Assembly (NCBI GenBank): GCA_021295835.1
Contig: JAGWBP010000001.1
Location: 1 to 64,000, forward strand
DNA length: 64,000 bases
Direction: 5' to 3'
From: Gemmatimonadota bacterium
GTDB lineage: Bacteria > Gemmatimonadota > Gemmatimonadetes > Longimicrobiales > Gaopeijiaceae
The notes beneath the pieces are model-generated. The model was not told where the DNA came from and did not search any database. It saw nothing but the letters and a program-made list of their open reading frames with translations. Below, piece by piece: positions 37,733 through 47,541 of the stretch. Each line of letters opens with the position of its first letter. Within the stretch, counting starts at the first letter, position 1. Position numbers and translations under genes: made by a program.

Positions 37733-39535
37733 ACCATCGCGCCCCCGGGCGTTCCAGGCGTCGTCCAGGAGCTGGCACGCCACCTGGAGGTCCTCTACTA
37801 CCCTGTTCATCCGGCGGCGCAGACCGGTCACCACGTGCCAGAAGCGGTCGGGATCGTCCTCGAGCAGCCCCTCCAGATCCGGGACTCGCGCCAGCGTGGG
37901 GATCAGGGGCCTCTCCAGGGCGGGGCCGTGCTCGAAGCGGGGCCTCTCCGCGTACCCGAGACGCACCAGGGCGCGGCCAGTTCCCACCAGGGACCTGTTC
38001 GCGACCGTGGGCGCGACCTTGCCGTCCTCGATGCCCTCGTAGAGGCGGTCAAGCCGCCTGACGAGGCCGTTGAAGGTGGTCCGCAGGGGGGCCAGGTTGA
38101 ACTTCTTGCCGAGCTGACGCGAGATCGTCGCCTCGTTGCCGGCGAGCGCCTCGTCCAGCTCGGCCGCAGTGCGACGGAAATCCAGCGGCAGCACCTCGTC
38201 GTTCAGGAGCCGGGAGACCAGCGTCAGGTAGACGCGAAGATCGCGCTCCAGACTCGACCGGTCGGCGACCTTCAGCCGGTCGGCCTCGGTGCGCCACGCG
38301 ATGTTCCCGCCACAGCCTCCGACCGGATAGTAGCCGAGCCTCTCGCGCTCCTCGCTCGGGATCTTCGAGAGCGTCTTTAGGAGCGAGGTGACTCCGAGCT
38401 CGTTGAAGGAGCAGTCGCCGGCGCGCGGCGGTCTGCCCCCCGTCGGCTCCGCCTCCGTCACCGACGCGATCGCAGCACGGCAGATATCCTCCGCCTCGGC
38501 CATCCAGACCACGTCGTCGTAGTCGGTGGCACCCAGGCATCCAGGCGACTCGACGTTGACCGCCGCCACACAGTTGCGGGCGATCTCCAGCGCGAAGTTG
38601 TCGGCGTACCACGCCGACCCCGCGAAGCTCCCGGTCAGTGTGCCAGGCCACCAGGCGATCCTAAGCGAGCGGCGCATCTCGCCCTGACGTTCGTGGAAGA
38701 GCCGGGCCAGCTCGAGCATCGTCGCGTTGCCGACCGCGTTGCTCCCGATCCCGATGTCCCACGAATCGTAGTGCCCGTGGACGAGCACGAAGTCCTTCCT
38801 CAGCCCATCGATCCTGGCCACTGGCACGGGACAGTCGTACCAGCCCTCGTCGAGCTCGGCGTGAACCACCACCTCGTCCAGACCATCCGCGACGGCCTCC
38901 AGGAGCAAATCGCCGCCCCGGCGGTCGATCGACACGACGGGAGTCTTCGGCTTCATCCCCATCTGGGACTCCCCCGGCGATCCCCAGATCGGGCTGCACG
39001 CGGACCAGTGAATGCGGCTCCCCGGATTCACATAGAGCTGGGCGATCGCCCCGGCGGCCTCCAGACGCGCGACCAAGCTGGGCTCCGGGTAGCCCTCGGC
39101 GATGACGATCTTCCCAGCCCACTCGTACGGCACCGCCTGCCGCGCCGACCCCGCTTCTGCGCCCTCGTCGCCATCGCCGTCGGCGTCGGCCTTCAGGGGC
39201 AGTTGCATCGGTGCCCCGGATACGCCCTTGCCGGGTGTGGAGACCGAGAAGGAGGCGGCTTTGCCTTCGATGCGCTCTTCGCCGAAGGCGACCGAGGCGC
39301 TCCGGGGCAACGAGAGGTGCAGCTCCGCCTCGTGCACGTCGTGCGGGATCTCCAGCGACTCGAGCCTTGAGGAGATGAAGTGAGCCGCGGCCCGCTCGTC
39401 GAGAGACCCGGACTCCCGCGAGAGCACCGAGAAGCGCTGAATCAGACTCCACCCTAGGTCGAAGGATGGATCAACAAGAGTTTCGGCTAGGCCGACGCCG
39501 TCTGGCAGGGTGCGAGAGGCGGAGGACACGGGCAT
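37730..39535 (-). CDS. M28-like peptidase homologue with PA domain, altered metal site
   Basis: Codes for 601 aa. A protease-associated-type insert (about 90-240) is followed by the M28 core: VLVHGHYDSWDIGIGSNAVGN near 250-275 (two pieces), where the first metal His and Asp are present. The bridging Asp usual after GIG (GDNATG) reads Ser, and the catalytic region reads WWPGTLTGSFAGS where active members have Glu-Glu or GHS-type residues. A helical C-terminal dimer-type region follows. No signal peptide is obvious. Family members are aminopeptidases; this one may be inactive or changed in specificity. It precedes the YVTN gene. Confidence 0.75.
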   Translation of the reverse strand: MPVSSASRTLPDGVGLAETLVDPSFDLGWSLIQRFSVLSRESGSLDERAAAHFISSRLESLEIPHDVHEAELHLSLPRSASVAFGEERIEGKAASFSVSTPGKGVSGAPMQLPLKADADGDGDEGAEAGSARQAVPYEWAGKIVIAEGYPEPSLVARLEAAGAIAQLYVNPGSRIHWSACSPIWGSPGESQMGMKPKTPVVSIDRRGGDLLLEAVADGLDEVVVHAELDEGWYDCPVPVARIDGLRKDFVLVHGHYDSWDIGIGSNAVGNATMLELARLFHERQGEMRRSLRIAWWPGTLTGSFAGSAWYADNFALEIARNCVAAVNVESPGCLGATDYDDVVWMAEAEDICRAAIASVTEAEPTGGRPPRAGDCSFNELGVTSLLKTLSKIPSEERERLGYYPVGGCGGNIAWRTEADRLKVADRSSLERDLRVYLTLVSRLLNDEVLPLDFRRTAAELDEALAGNEATISRQLGKKFNLAPLRTTFNGLVRRLDRLYEGIEDGKVAPTVANRSLVGTGRALVRLGYAERPRFEHGPALERPLIPTLARVPDLEGLLEDDPDRFWHVVTGLRRRMNRVVEDLQVACQLLDDAWNARGRDG

Positions 39536-39610
39536 CTCTTAAGTATAACGGGCAGCACAATACCCCAGCCGCGACAGCTCCGCAGACTGCCCGGATACAC
39601 CTTCTGAAGG

Positions 39611-40273
39611 CTACTGTCCTTCGGAGTCCCCTTCCGAGTCGTCGTCCTTCTCGCCGAGCCCCTTCAGCACCGCCAGGATGTCCTCGTTGGAGGGCCGCAC
39701 CCGATAGTCCGTCTCGACGAAGCGGTACCTGACCACTCCCTCCATGTCGATCACGTAGGTGGCCGGGTGGGGAAAGGGGCGCTTCGGGGGCGACCCCTCG
39801 TTGAAGAGACCGTAGCGGTCGATGACTGCGTGGTCGGGGTCGGAGAGCATGACGAAGCGCGGTGCCTTGCCGTCCTCCTCCGAGATTCGCTCGACCATCC
39901 TGTCCATCCCCTCCCGGTCGTCCACCGACACGGTGACGATCTCGGTACGGTCACCCACTCCCTCCGGCAGTAGCTCTCTCAGCTCCCCGAGCTGACCGGC
40001 GCAGTAGGGTCACCAGTGGCCGCGGTAGAAGACGAGGACGACATCCTTGACGCCCCGATACCCGGACAGGTCGACCGCCTCGCCGTCGTAGTCCAAAAGG
40101 GTGAAGTTGGGCGCCTCGTCCCCCATAGCCACCCGCTCCAGCTCTGCGCGGGGGAGATCGTGGCCGTCGGCGGGACCAAGCGTCTGCGCCTGAGCGGCCG
40201 AGTGAGCGAGCCCAAGTGCGCAGAGGACGAAGAGCGTGGCGACTCCTGCGCGGGATCTGATTGCTGTTCTCAT
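39611..40273 (-). CDS. Exported peroxiredoxin-like selenoprotein (in-frame TGA read as Sec)
   Basis: Reads as 220 aa if the TGA at 40010-40012 is selenocysteine (residue 88). Before it: a signal peptide (VLCALGLAHSAAQAQ) and the redoxin start DEAPNFTLLDYDGEAVDLSG. At the active site the reading is FYRGHW-Sec-PYC, where AhpC/TSA-like proteins have WCPYC. After it, homology goes on without a shift: GQLGELREL, EIVTVSVDDREGM, FVMLSDPDHAVIDRYGL, PATYVIDMEGVVRYRFV. A perfect hairpin follows the TGA. Such redoxin selenoproteins are known in marine metagenomes. It would reduce peroxides or disulfides in the periplasm. It heads the minus-strand run through the M28, YVTN and FG-GAP genes. A nonsense mutation is the alternative, but the exact Cys position argues against it. 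Confidence 0.85.
39980..40012 (-). promoter_or_regulatory. Candidate bacterial SECIS element of the peroxiredoxin-like gene
   Basis: Starting at the TGA, 15 nt lead to a perfect stem CAGCTC/GAGCTG with loop GGG. The loop begins 21 nt after the TGA and has G in its first positions, the known requirements for SelB-dependent bacterial SECIS hairpins. Confidence 0.75.
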
Positions 40274-40404
40274 TGGACGACTCCGCTGCCTGCGGGAACA
40301 CGGGGACGGTAGATTGGTAGCATAACAACAACGGCCTCGGCCGCGCCATACGCGGCCCCGCCAAACCCACCACCGTCCACCGGGGAGATGGAGCGCCCAG
40401 CACG

Positions 40405-41172
40405 ATGAGAATACAGCTTGCCGCCGCGGCCTCCGCGATCCTCGCGGTCGGATGTGCCCCCATCATCTTCGCCGACTCGGAGCTCGTCGCCCAGGAGCGC
40501 GACTTCCTGCTCTCCACGCCCAGGGCCTCGATCTCGCTACGGGCCGGCGTGTCGGTGCCACGAGCCGAAGGGGGCCGTCCGAGTCTCTGGGACTTCGCCC
40601 GCGAGCACTTTACCGTCGAGACCGGCGACCTGACGGGGGCCTACCTCCTGGGAGAGATCGGGGTCCGCGCCTCCCGGCACATGGACCTTGTGCTCGCGGT
40701 GGGGTACACCTCGTCGGCGGTTCGGTCCGAGTACCGCCGCTGGGTCGATACCGACGACCTGCCGATCGAGCAGACCACCGAGTTCACCACGACGCCGGTC
40801 ACCGTCGGAATCAGGTACTACCCGCTGCCTCGGGGTCGTCAGGTCGGAAGCTACGCGTGGATCCCGAGCGCGGTCGGCCCATTCGTGGGGATAGCGGGGG
40901 GGGTCGTCCGGTACCGCTTCGAGCAGGACGGCGACTTCGTCGACTACGAGACACACGACATATTTTCCGACAACCTCCGATCGGTCAAGGCAAGCCCCAC
41001 CCTCCACCTCTTCGCCGGGCTCGACGCAAGTGTCAACACCCGGGTGCTCTTCACGACCGAGGTCCGCTACGGCTTTGGCAGCGCGCCGCTCGACGACCGC
41101 TCCTTCGCGGGCTTCTCCGACCTCGACCTAGCGGGGCTGCACCTGAGCTGCGGGCTTACCTTCAGGTTGTAG
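40405..41172 (+). CDS. Outer-membrane beta-barrel-type lipoprotein
   Basis: Codes for 255 aa with a lipoprotein-like signal (SAILAVGC). The mature part alternates hydrophobic residues in strand pairs (MDLVLAVGYTSSAVRSEY, PVTVGIRYYPLP, PFVGIAGGVVRYRF) and ends in LSCGLTFRL, a typical barrel closing strand. It resembles the small eight-stranded OmpW/OprF-like outer-membrane class, but no exact family is claimed. Divergent from the selenoprotein gene; the 131-bp gap should hold both promoters. Confidence 0.7.
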   Translation: MRIQLAAAASAILAVGCAPIIFADSELVAQERDFLLSTPRASISLRAGVSVPRAEGGRPSLWDFAREHFTVETGDLTGAYLLGEIGVRASRHMDLVLAVGYTSSAVRSEYRRWVDTDDLPIEQTTEFTTTPVTVGIRYYPLPRGRQVGSYAWIPSAVGPFVGIAGGVVRYRFEQDGDFVDYETHDIFSDNLRSVKASPTLHLFAGLDASVNTRVLFTTEVRYGFGSAPLDDRSFAGFSDLDLAGLHLSCGLTFRL

Positions 41173-41201
41173 CGACACACCAACTCTACGGGGGGCAATT
41201 C

Positions 41202-42314
41202 ATGAATTGGCAGATGGGAAAGGCGGCTACAGGGGTCGGCCTGACGGTGGCGCTTCTGCTGCCGCCACTCGTTGGCGTCGCCCAGGAAGAGGCTAGGGGC
41301 GCTTGGGGTGCCTACCTGGGGTGCTGGAGTTCGCAGGCGGCGGGCGAGGAGGAGGGCAACCTCTGCTTCGTGGCCGACGGCGCGGATGTCAAGATGCTGA
41401 CGATCGTTGACGGGACTGTCCTGCACCGTGAGGCGCTCATCGCCGACGGCGTGAGGCACGACGTCGTCCGAAACGGCTGCCGAGGCACCGAGTCGAACCT
41501 CTTTTCGGACGACGGGAGGCGCCTCTACACGAGCTCCGAGGTCGCGTGCGCGGGCGAGCCACTCCGCCGTAGCACGGGAGTCATCTCGATGATCGGCACC
41601 AACCAGTGGATCGACGTGAGGGCGATCGAGGCTAACGGGGTCGCCACCCCATGGTCGCGCCGCTACGAGCGCACCGGCTACGGACCGTTGGTCGAGGCGG
41701 GGCTGTTGGCAGAGGAGACAGCCCGGCTCTTCGGCCCCGGGGTCGTCGCTATCCCCCGAGAGCGCGGCGTCACCGTGGACGAGATCCTCGACGCCATGGA
41801 CAACGTGGACGCCGTGGCGGTGCAGGGCTGGCTCGCCGAAGCGGGGGAGCGGGTTGTGGATCTCGACGCGGAGGGCCTCCTGCGCATGGAGGAGGCGGGC
41901 GCCCCGGTTGCTGTGATTGACATCGCCGTGGCCGTCACCTTCCCGGAGCACTTCGCCCTACGGGACGACCGGCGAGACCGTGGAGGAATCCGTCACGGCT
42001 ATTGGGACGGGTGGCGTGCGCCCTACCGCCGCTACTCCTACTACTACGGCCCCTGGGGCTACCAGCGCTACGGCTACTGGGGCGGCTACGGCGGATACTA
42101 CGCGCCGGTCGTCGTCACCGTGGCGCCGAACACCGACCGGGCGAAAGGCGGCCGGGTCGTCGCGGGGAAGGGGTATCGCGCCCCCGGGGGCGCGGCAGCC
42201 AGCAGTGGTGGCAAGCAGGTGCGCCGTGCGCCGACTAGCGACAGCGACTCGGGCTCCAAGTCCGGCTCTAGACGAGGGAGCACGGGGCGGAAGGCCAAGC
42301 CGCGCGGCGGATAG
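41202..42314 (+). CDS. Exported protein with Tyr/Gly-rich segment and basic tail
   Basis: Codes for 370 aa from ATG 41202 (after GGGGGGCAATTC), with a signal ending LVGVAQ. Residues about 30-150 hold a Cys-bearing domain of unknown type (LGCWSSQ, NLCFV, NGCRGTESN, EVACAGE). The section AVIDIAVAVTFPEHFAL precedes a low-complexity stretch rich in Tyr and Gly (YSYYYGPWGYQRYGYWGGYG), a valine patch, and a Ser/Lys/Arg-rich tail. Such composition is common in surface or wall-binding proteins. It follows the barrel gene by 29 bp. Function unknown. Confidence 0.65.
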   Translation: MNWQMGKAATGVGLTVALLLPPLVGVAQEEARGAWGAYLGCWSSQAAGEEEGNLCFVADGADVKMLTIVDGTVLHREALIADGVRHDVVRNGCRGTESNLFSDDGRRLYTSSEVACAGEPLRRSTGVISMIGTNQWIDVRAIEANGVATPWSRRYERTGYGPLVEAGLLAEETARLFGPGVVAIPRERGVTVDEILDAMDNVDAVAVQGWLAEAGERVVDLDAEGLLRMEEAGAPVAVIDIAVAVTFPEHFALRDDRRDRGGIRHGYWDGWRAPYRRYSYYYGPWGYQRYGYWGGYGGYYAPVVVTVAPNTDRAKGGRVVAGKGYRAPGGAAASSGGKQVRRAPTSDSDSGSKSGSRRGSTGRKAKPRGG

Positions 42315-42352
42315 TAGCTGTCGCAGCTCGCCAGCCGTCGAGGCGCTGCATC

Positions 42353-42463
42353 AGCAGTCCGTGGATAATCTCGCGCGAGCACCGAGAGGCGCGCTGCGGA
42401 CCGCAGGGGCTGGTAGCAGCGCTACCGGCCCGATGAGGAACGCAGCGCGAAGCCACGGATTAC
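42353..42463 (+). repeat. Left half of the TIR-bounded intergenic element
   Basis: Begins AGCAGTCCGTGGATAA (42353-42368), continues TCTCGCGCGAGCACCGAGAG and GGTAGCAGCGCTACCGGCC, and stops near GCGAAGCCACGG just before the ahcY leader. The AT-rich centre and right half are missing. Confidence 0.7.
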
Positions 42464-42497
42464 CTTCCTCACTCTGGGACCCACAATAGGAGGGGTC

Positions 42498-43982
<1,485 letters not shown>

Positions 43983-44064
43983 TAGCGTCCCGGCGCACCG
44001 CCGCTCTCGGCGTTCGCGCGAGATTGTCCGCGCAGTGCGGTGCATCCTCTGGAACAAGGCAAAC

Positions 44065-44091
44065 GGGGCCCGGACCCTACGCCCGGACCCC
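44065..44091. terminator. Hairpin between convergent ahcY and hsp20
   Basis: GGGGCCCGG (44065-44073) can pair with CCGGACCCC (44083-44091) with one mismatch. On the minus strand a short T-run follows. A two-way terminator for the convergent genes is plausible but not proven. Confidence 0.35.
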
Positions 44092-44109
44092 GCTTCTCCC
44101 ACTCGGTGT

Positions 44110-44125
44110 GCGGGGCGATCCCCGC
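44110..44125 (-). terminator. Short hairpin just after the hsp20 stop
   Basis: GCGGGG (44110-44115) and CCCCGC (44120-44125) pair perfectly around CGAT, three bases beyond the hsp20 stop codon. The stem is only 6 bp and no T-run follows directly. Confidence 0.3.
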
Positions 44126-44127
44126 GG

Positions 44128-44610
44128 CTACGCCAGCTCGGCGTCTCCCCTCGCGATCTCCTTTGTGGAGAACTCGATCTTCCTGCTCACCGCCTCGTCG
44201 GCCTTCGGCAGGCGGACGGTCAGGAGGCCGTGGTCGAAGTCGGCCGTGATTCCGTCGGCGCACACGGTGCGCGACAGAGTGAAGGAGCGGCGGAAGGTGC
44301 CGAAGGACCGCTCCACGAGGTGATACTTGCCCTCGGCGTCGTGCTCCTCGCGCCCATCGCGCTTGTCGCCCGAGATGGTCAGGACGTTGTTCTCGAGGGT
44401 GATCTCGACCAGATCCTCCGTCATCCCCGGAAGCTCGGCCGTGAGGAGAATCTCCCGGTCCCTCTCCTCGACGCTCACCGGGGGCACCCAGTTGGCACCG
44501 TAGGTGAGGTTCCTCATCCCCGAGTCGCCGAAGAGGCGATTCATCCGGTTGGCCAGCACGTCGAGGTCGGCCCAGTGACCGATGCGGCTACCATGCTTGG
44601 TCAGTGACAT
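44128..44610 (-). CDS. Small heat-shock protein, Hsp20 family
   Basis: Codes for 160 aa from ATG 44610 after AAGGAGC. The alpha-crystallin domain spans about 48-140: REILLTAELPGMTEDLVEITLENNVLTISG is split over its first strands, the FGTFRRSFTLSRTV strand follows, and GLLTVRLPKAD matches the conserved G-x-L near the end. The N-terminal arm (LDVLANRMNRLFGD) is typical of class A Hsp20. It holds unfolding proteins as an ATP-independent chaperone. The family's IXI tail motif is not evident (EFSTKEIARGDAELA). Confidence 0.92.
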   Translation of the reverse strand: MSLTKHGSRIGHWADLDVLANRMNRLFGDSGMRNLTYGANWVPPVSVEERDREILLTAELPGMTEDLVEITLENNVLTISGDKRDGREEHDAEGKYHLVERSFGTFRRSFTLSRTVCADGITADFDHGLLTVRLPKADEAVSRKIEFSTKEIARGDAELA

Positions 44611-44884
44611 TGCTTTGCTCCTTGTCCAGAAAGCGAGTGTGGCTTGACTATGCGCCCCTACGGGCAAGCGCCCACGATGATCGCACGGTCCGTGCCAGCT
44701 CGAAGTCGGCCATATTGGCATACTCCTAAGGGCGGCAGCGCGCTTGGCGTCCGCAGGCATTTGTGGTCTGCCACTTTGGCAGAGGTCAGGGTCACGAGTG
44801 GTCGTTTGGCGCACGGCGACGCTGCCGCGCCAGCCCTCCGTCCTTGCATCCCAGCCGGGCCGGGGTCAACTTGAGGATCGAATC
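44611..44884. other. Non-coding stretch upstream of hsp20
   Basis: No gene recognised. A perfect inverted repeat CTGCCA-CTT-TGGCAG lies at 44768-44782, roughly 160 bp upstream of hsp20, and could be an operator or the foot of a small hairpin. No CIRCE or ROSE-type element was seen. Confidence 0.4.
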
Positions 44885-45025
44885 GCGAAGCTGCGGACAC
44901 GGACATTGTAAGGCATGGATTACATATTGTACACCGTACATTACACTCTGGGCAGGCAAGCGAAGCGGTCCAGTGGAGATGCAGCGCCACTCGGATGCCT
45001 TGGGCGGCTCGTCCACGGGCTGCTA
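44885..45025 (+). repeat. Right part of the TIR-bounded intergenic element
   Basis: Contains the AT-rich module (ATGGATTACATATTGTACAC), then GGGCAGGCAAGCGAAGCGG and GATGCAGCGCCACTCGGATG, and ends TCGTCCACGGGCTGCTA at 45009-45025. The left half is not recognisable. It lies directly upstream of the membrane-protein gene at 45065 and is open in that gene's frame, which explains the longer false start. Confidence 0.7.
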
Positions 45026-45064
45026 GCGGCTACTGTGCGTTCACCGAAGACCGGGGCGGCAAGG

Positions 45065-45670
45065 GTGCAGGGGTGGTGCGGGTTTCGAGCAGCGTTGGTG
45101 ATCGCGATCTCGGCTGGCAGCGCCCTACCGGCCCTTGGCACCGCGCAGAGCCCCGTCCCGGGGGGGACGGCAGCTTCCTTGGGCCAGGCAATCGCGGAGG
45201 CCGCGCGAAGCCCACTCCGCCCAGGGGGCCAGGCGGTGGGCTACGACGGAACCCCAGTGCGAATCCCCATCGGCGGCGCTCGGCTCGATCTGCCCCCGAC
45301 CAGTCTGGCGGGCGACCTGGCCGCTCCAGCCACCGACACGATCGCGCCGGGTGTCGTCGGCTTCACCCTCATCGGTTCGATGGTCAGCTACTTCGCCACC
45401 GCCTACACCCTAAAGGACGCCTGCGGCTTCGAGAGCCTGCACATGGCACCGGCATGCTGGGCGGCACCGCTGTTCCCCTGGGGGCTCGTGGGGGCGCCGG
45501 CGGCGAGTGCCGGGTACGGAGGCAAGGCCTTCCGGGCGTCGGGATACGGAACGCTCGCCGGGGTTGCCGCCTTCTTCATCACCCAGTGGAAAAGATGGAT
45601 GAACGCCTACGGGTCCTCGCTCGTCAGCGGCTTCCTCCACTTCGTCGTCACCCAGACGTTCCTCCGCTAG
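45065..45670 (+). CDS. Exported membrane protein of unknown function
   Basis: Codes for 201 aa if it starts at GTG 45065, which opens a signal peptide (AALVIAISAGSALPALGTAQ). A GTG at 45035 and an ATG at 44915 inside the repeat are less likely starts. Two or three hydrophobic segments follow (VVGFTLIGSMVSYFATAY, GTLAGVAAFFITQW), with four Cys in ACGFESLHMAPACW and nearby. No family recognised. Its last 23 bp overlap the convergent amidase gene. Confidence 0.55.
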   Translation: MQGWCGFRAALVIAISAGSALPALGTAQSPVPGGTAASLGQAIAEAARSPLRPGGQAVGYDGTPVRIPIGGARLDLPPTSLAGDLAAPATDTIAPGVVGFTLIGSMVSYFATAYTLKDACGFESLHMAPACWAAPLFPWGLVGAPAASAGYGGKAFRASGYGTLAGVAAFFITQWKRWMNAYGSSLVSGFLHFVVTQTFLR

Positions 45671-47159
45671 CCGTAGCTAACGGGATCCGGTTGAACCAGG
45701 GGCGGGTGCGCTCCAACTGGGCCGCAAGGCGCAGCAGGGTGGCCTCGTCGCCGACTGGGGCGGCGAGCTGCACCCCAACCGGCAGTCCCTCGGCACTCCA
45801 GTGCAGCGGAACCGACATCGCCGGCTGACCGCTCACATTGAAGAGCGGCGACCAGGGGGTGAAGTCGAAGGCGCTCTCGGCGATGCGCTCTATGAGGCCC
45901 GTCCGCTGGACGAGGCGCCCAGACCCGATCGTACCTAGCACCTGGAGGAGGAGCCGCTCCGCCCGCTGGGGGCCAAGGGCGCCGATGCGGGGCGGAGGAG
46001 ACGCGACGGAGGGGCCGAGGAGGAGCTCCGACGGGCCCAGGAAGCCCGCGATCTCGTACCCGTGGCGATCCAGAGCGCGGAGCGAGTCGGCGTACTCGCG
46101 GGCCGAGACGGCGCTCGCCAGGAGAGTCAGGCATCGGGTGAGCGGCTCTAGTTCTCCCCGCCGGGGCCGCCTCCCGACCCACTCGGCCAGCTGCGCAACC
46201 TCGGCCCCCAGCTCTCCGATTACCACCCGCATGAAGGCCATCCCAAAGGAGGTACGGTCCACCTGTGGCCATTCCTCCACGACCTCGTGGCCCAGCTCCT
46301 CCAGAAGCGCGCGCGCGCGCGCCACCGCCTCGACGCACTCGGGGTGCACCGTGTCGCCCAGCGTCGGCTCGGTCGTCCAGTAGATGCGGAGCCGCTTCGG
46401 ATCGCGCTCGATCTCGCGCAGATAGGGTCTCTTGGGCCGCTGAATGCGGTACCGCGCCCCCCGGTCCGGGCCGTGGGTGGCGTCGAGCATCGCCGCGCTG
46501 TCCCGCACCGAGCGCGTGAGCACGTGTTCGATTGCGGCACCGCGCCATGACGCCCCCCACCTGCTGCGCGCCGGGACGCGCCCCCTCGTCGGCTTCAGCC
46601 CGAATAGCCCGCAACACGAAGCCGGAATGCGAATCGAGCCAGCACCGTCGCCCGCGCCCGCAATCGGGACGATGCCCGCAGCCACCGCAGCAGCCGCCCC
46701 ACCGCTCGAGCCACCCGGCGTGCGATCCAGATCCCAGGGATTGCGGCAGGGGCCCCAGCGCAGAGGCTCGGTGCAAGGAAGCAGGCCGAACTCGGGCACG
46801 TTGGTCTTGCCGAGCACGCTGACACCAGTCGCACGAACCCGCCGTGCGAGCTCGGTGTCGCTCTCGGCGACGGTCCCTTTCAGGAAGCGACTGCCCTGGG
46901 AGGTGGGGTGTCCGGCGTAGTTGCTCATCAGGTCCTTGGCCAGGAAGGGCACTCCCGCGAACACGCCCTCCGGACGCGTCCGAGCCACGGCCGCCATAGC
47001 CTCGCCGTCCATGCGGTGGACGACCGCGTTGATCAGCGGGTTGACCCGCTCGATCCGCTCGACGGCTAGCTCGGCGATCTCCCTTGCCGTGACCTCGCCG
47101 GAGTCGTGGAGCGCCGCGAGCGCCACGGCGTCAAGTTGGACGTATTCGTCGTGTGTCAT
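45648..47159 (-). CDS. Amidase-signature family hydrolase
   Basis: Codes for 503 aa from ATG 47159 (MTHDEYVQLDAVALAAL). The Ser-cisSer-Lys triad regions are present: FLAKDL (Lys) near 77, RTPGGSSGGAAAAVAAG (both Ser) near 155-165, and GDGAGSIRIPASCCGLFGLKP. The family covers GatA, fatty-acid amide hydrolases and aryl-acylamidases. The lack of GatB or GatC nearby and the length point to a stand-alone amidase of unknown substrate. The C-terminal SGQPAMSVPLHWSAEGLPVGVQ block is typical. Confidence 0.88.
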   Translation of the reverse strand: MTHDEYVQLDAVALAALHDSGEVTAREIAELAVERIERVNPLINAVVHRMDGEAMAAVARTRPEGVFAGVPFLAKDLMSNYAGHPTSQGSRFLKGTVAESDTELARRVRATGVSVLGKTNVPEFGLLPCTEPLRWGPCRNPWDLDRTPGGSSGGAAAAVAAGIVPIAGAGDGAGSIRIPASCCGLFGLKPTRGRVPARSRWGASWRGAAIEHVLTRSVRDSAAMLDATHGPDRGARYRIQRPKRPYLREIERDPKRLRIYWTTEPTLGDTVHPECVEAVARARALLEELGHEVVEEWPQVDRTSFGMAFMRVVIGELGAEVAQLAEWVGRRPRRGELEPLTRCLTLLASAVSAREYADSLRALDRHGYEIAGFLGPSELLLGPSVASPPPRIGALGPQRAERLLLQVLGTIGSGRLVQRTGLIERIAESAFDFTPWSPLFNVSGQPAMSVPLHWSAEGLPVGVQLAAPVGDEATLLRLAAQLERTRPWFNRIPLATASGGTSG

Positions 47160-47221
47160 CTGCCTGTAGCCGTATTTCGGCCCACCTGCCGACCACTGCA
47201 ACGTGCACGGCAAGGGAGGCC

Positions 47222-47468
47222 AGCAGTCCGCGGATAATCTCGCTCGAGCACCGAGAGGGGCGAAGCGCTGAGCTGGCAACGCGCTTCGCGGGGCGCATGG
47301 CGGAGCCATTCGCCCAAGAAGCAACGCAGAGCGAAACCACGGGTACAGATAATGTAAATCATGAGTTACATATTGTAAAGTGTACATTACACCTTGGGCA
47401 GGCAAGCGCAGCAACCCAGCACGGATGCAGCGCGCCTCGAATACCGTGGGAGGTTTGTCCACGCTATC
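47222..47468 (+). repeat. Full-length copy of the TIR-bounded intergenic element (about 245 bp)
   Basis: Left end AGCAGTCCGCGGATAA (47222-47237); right end TTTGTCCACGCTATCT (47454-47469), inverted to it with a few mismatches. In order: left GC module (TCTCGCTCGAGCACCGAGAG), a GCGAAACCACGGGTACAG link, an AT-rich centre (GTAAATCATGAGTTACAT and TTGTAAAGTGTACATTACAC), GGGCAGGCAAGCG, and GATGCAGCGCGCCTCGAAT. This copy serves as the reference for the others. It fills the divergent gap between amidase and methyltransferase. Confidence 0.8.
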
Positions 47469-47541
47469 TTTGGGCCCCGTGCGCCGCCACGCCCCGCGAG
47501 CGGTGCCGTCACCCACCCTTACGATTGACCCCCATGATCAT

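Noticed and set aside
36803..38380. Long plus-strand open frame of 525 codons
   Set aside because: Antisense to the YVTN and M28-like genes, which have clear domains; composition is an Arg/His-rich shadow.
39611..40273. Reading the TGA at 40010 as a nonsense mutation with two separate genes
   Set aside because: The two halves join into one uninterrupted redoxin domain, the TGA replaces the catalytic Cys exactly, and a SECIS-like hairpin follows.
42353..42368. DnaA-box-like GTGGATAA in the element ends
   Set aside because: It differs from the consensus box by one base and other copies read GTGGACAA, so it is part of the repeat end and not a replication signal.
42315..42497. SAH riboswitch upstream of ahcY
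   Set aside because: The leader is mostly a repeat half-copy and no matching fold was recognised.
44915..45064. N-terminal extension of the membrane protein starting at ATG 44915
   Set aside because: These codons are repeat DNA that is also open in other contexts; the signal peptide and a usable GTG start lie at 45065.
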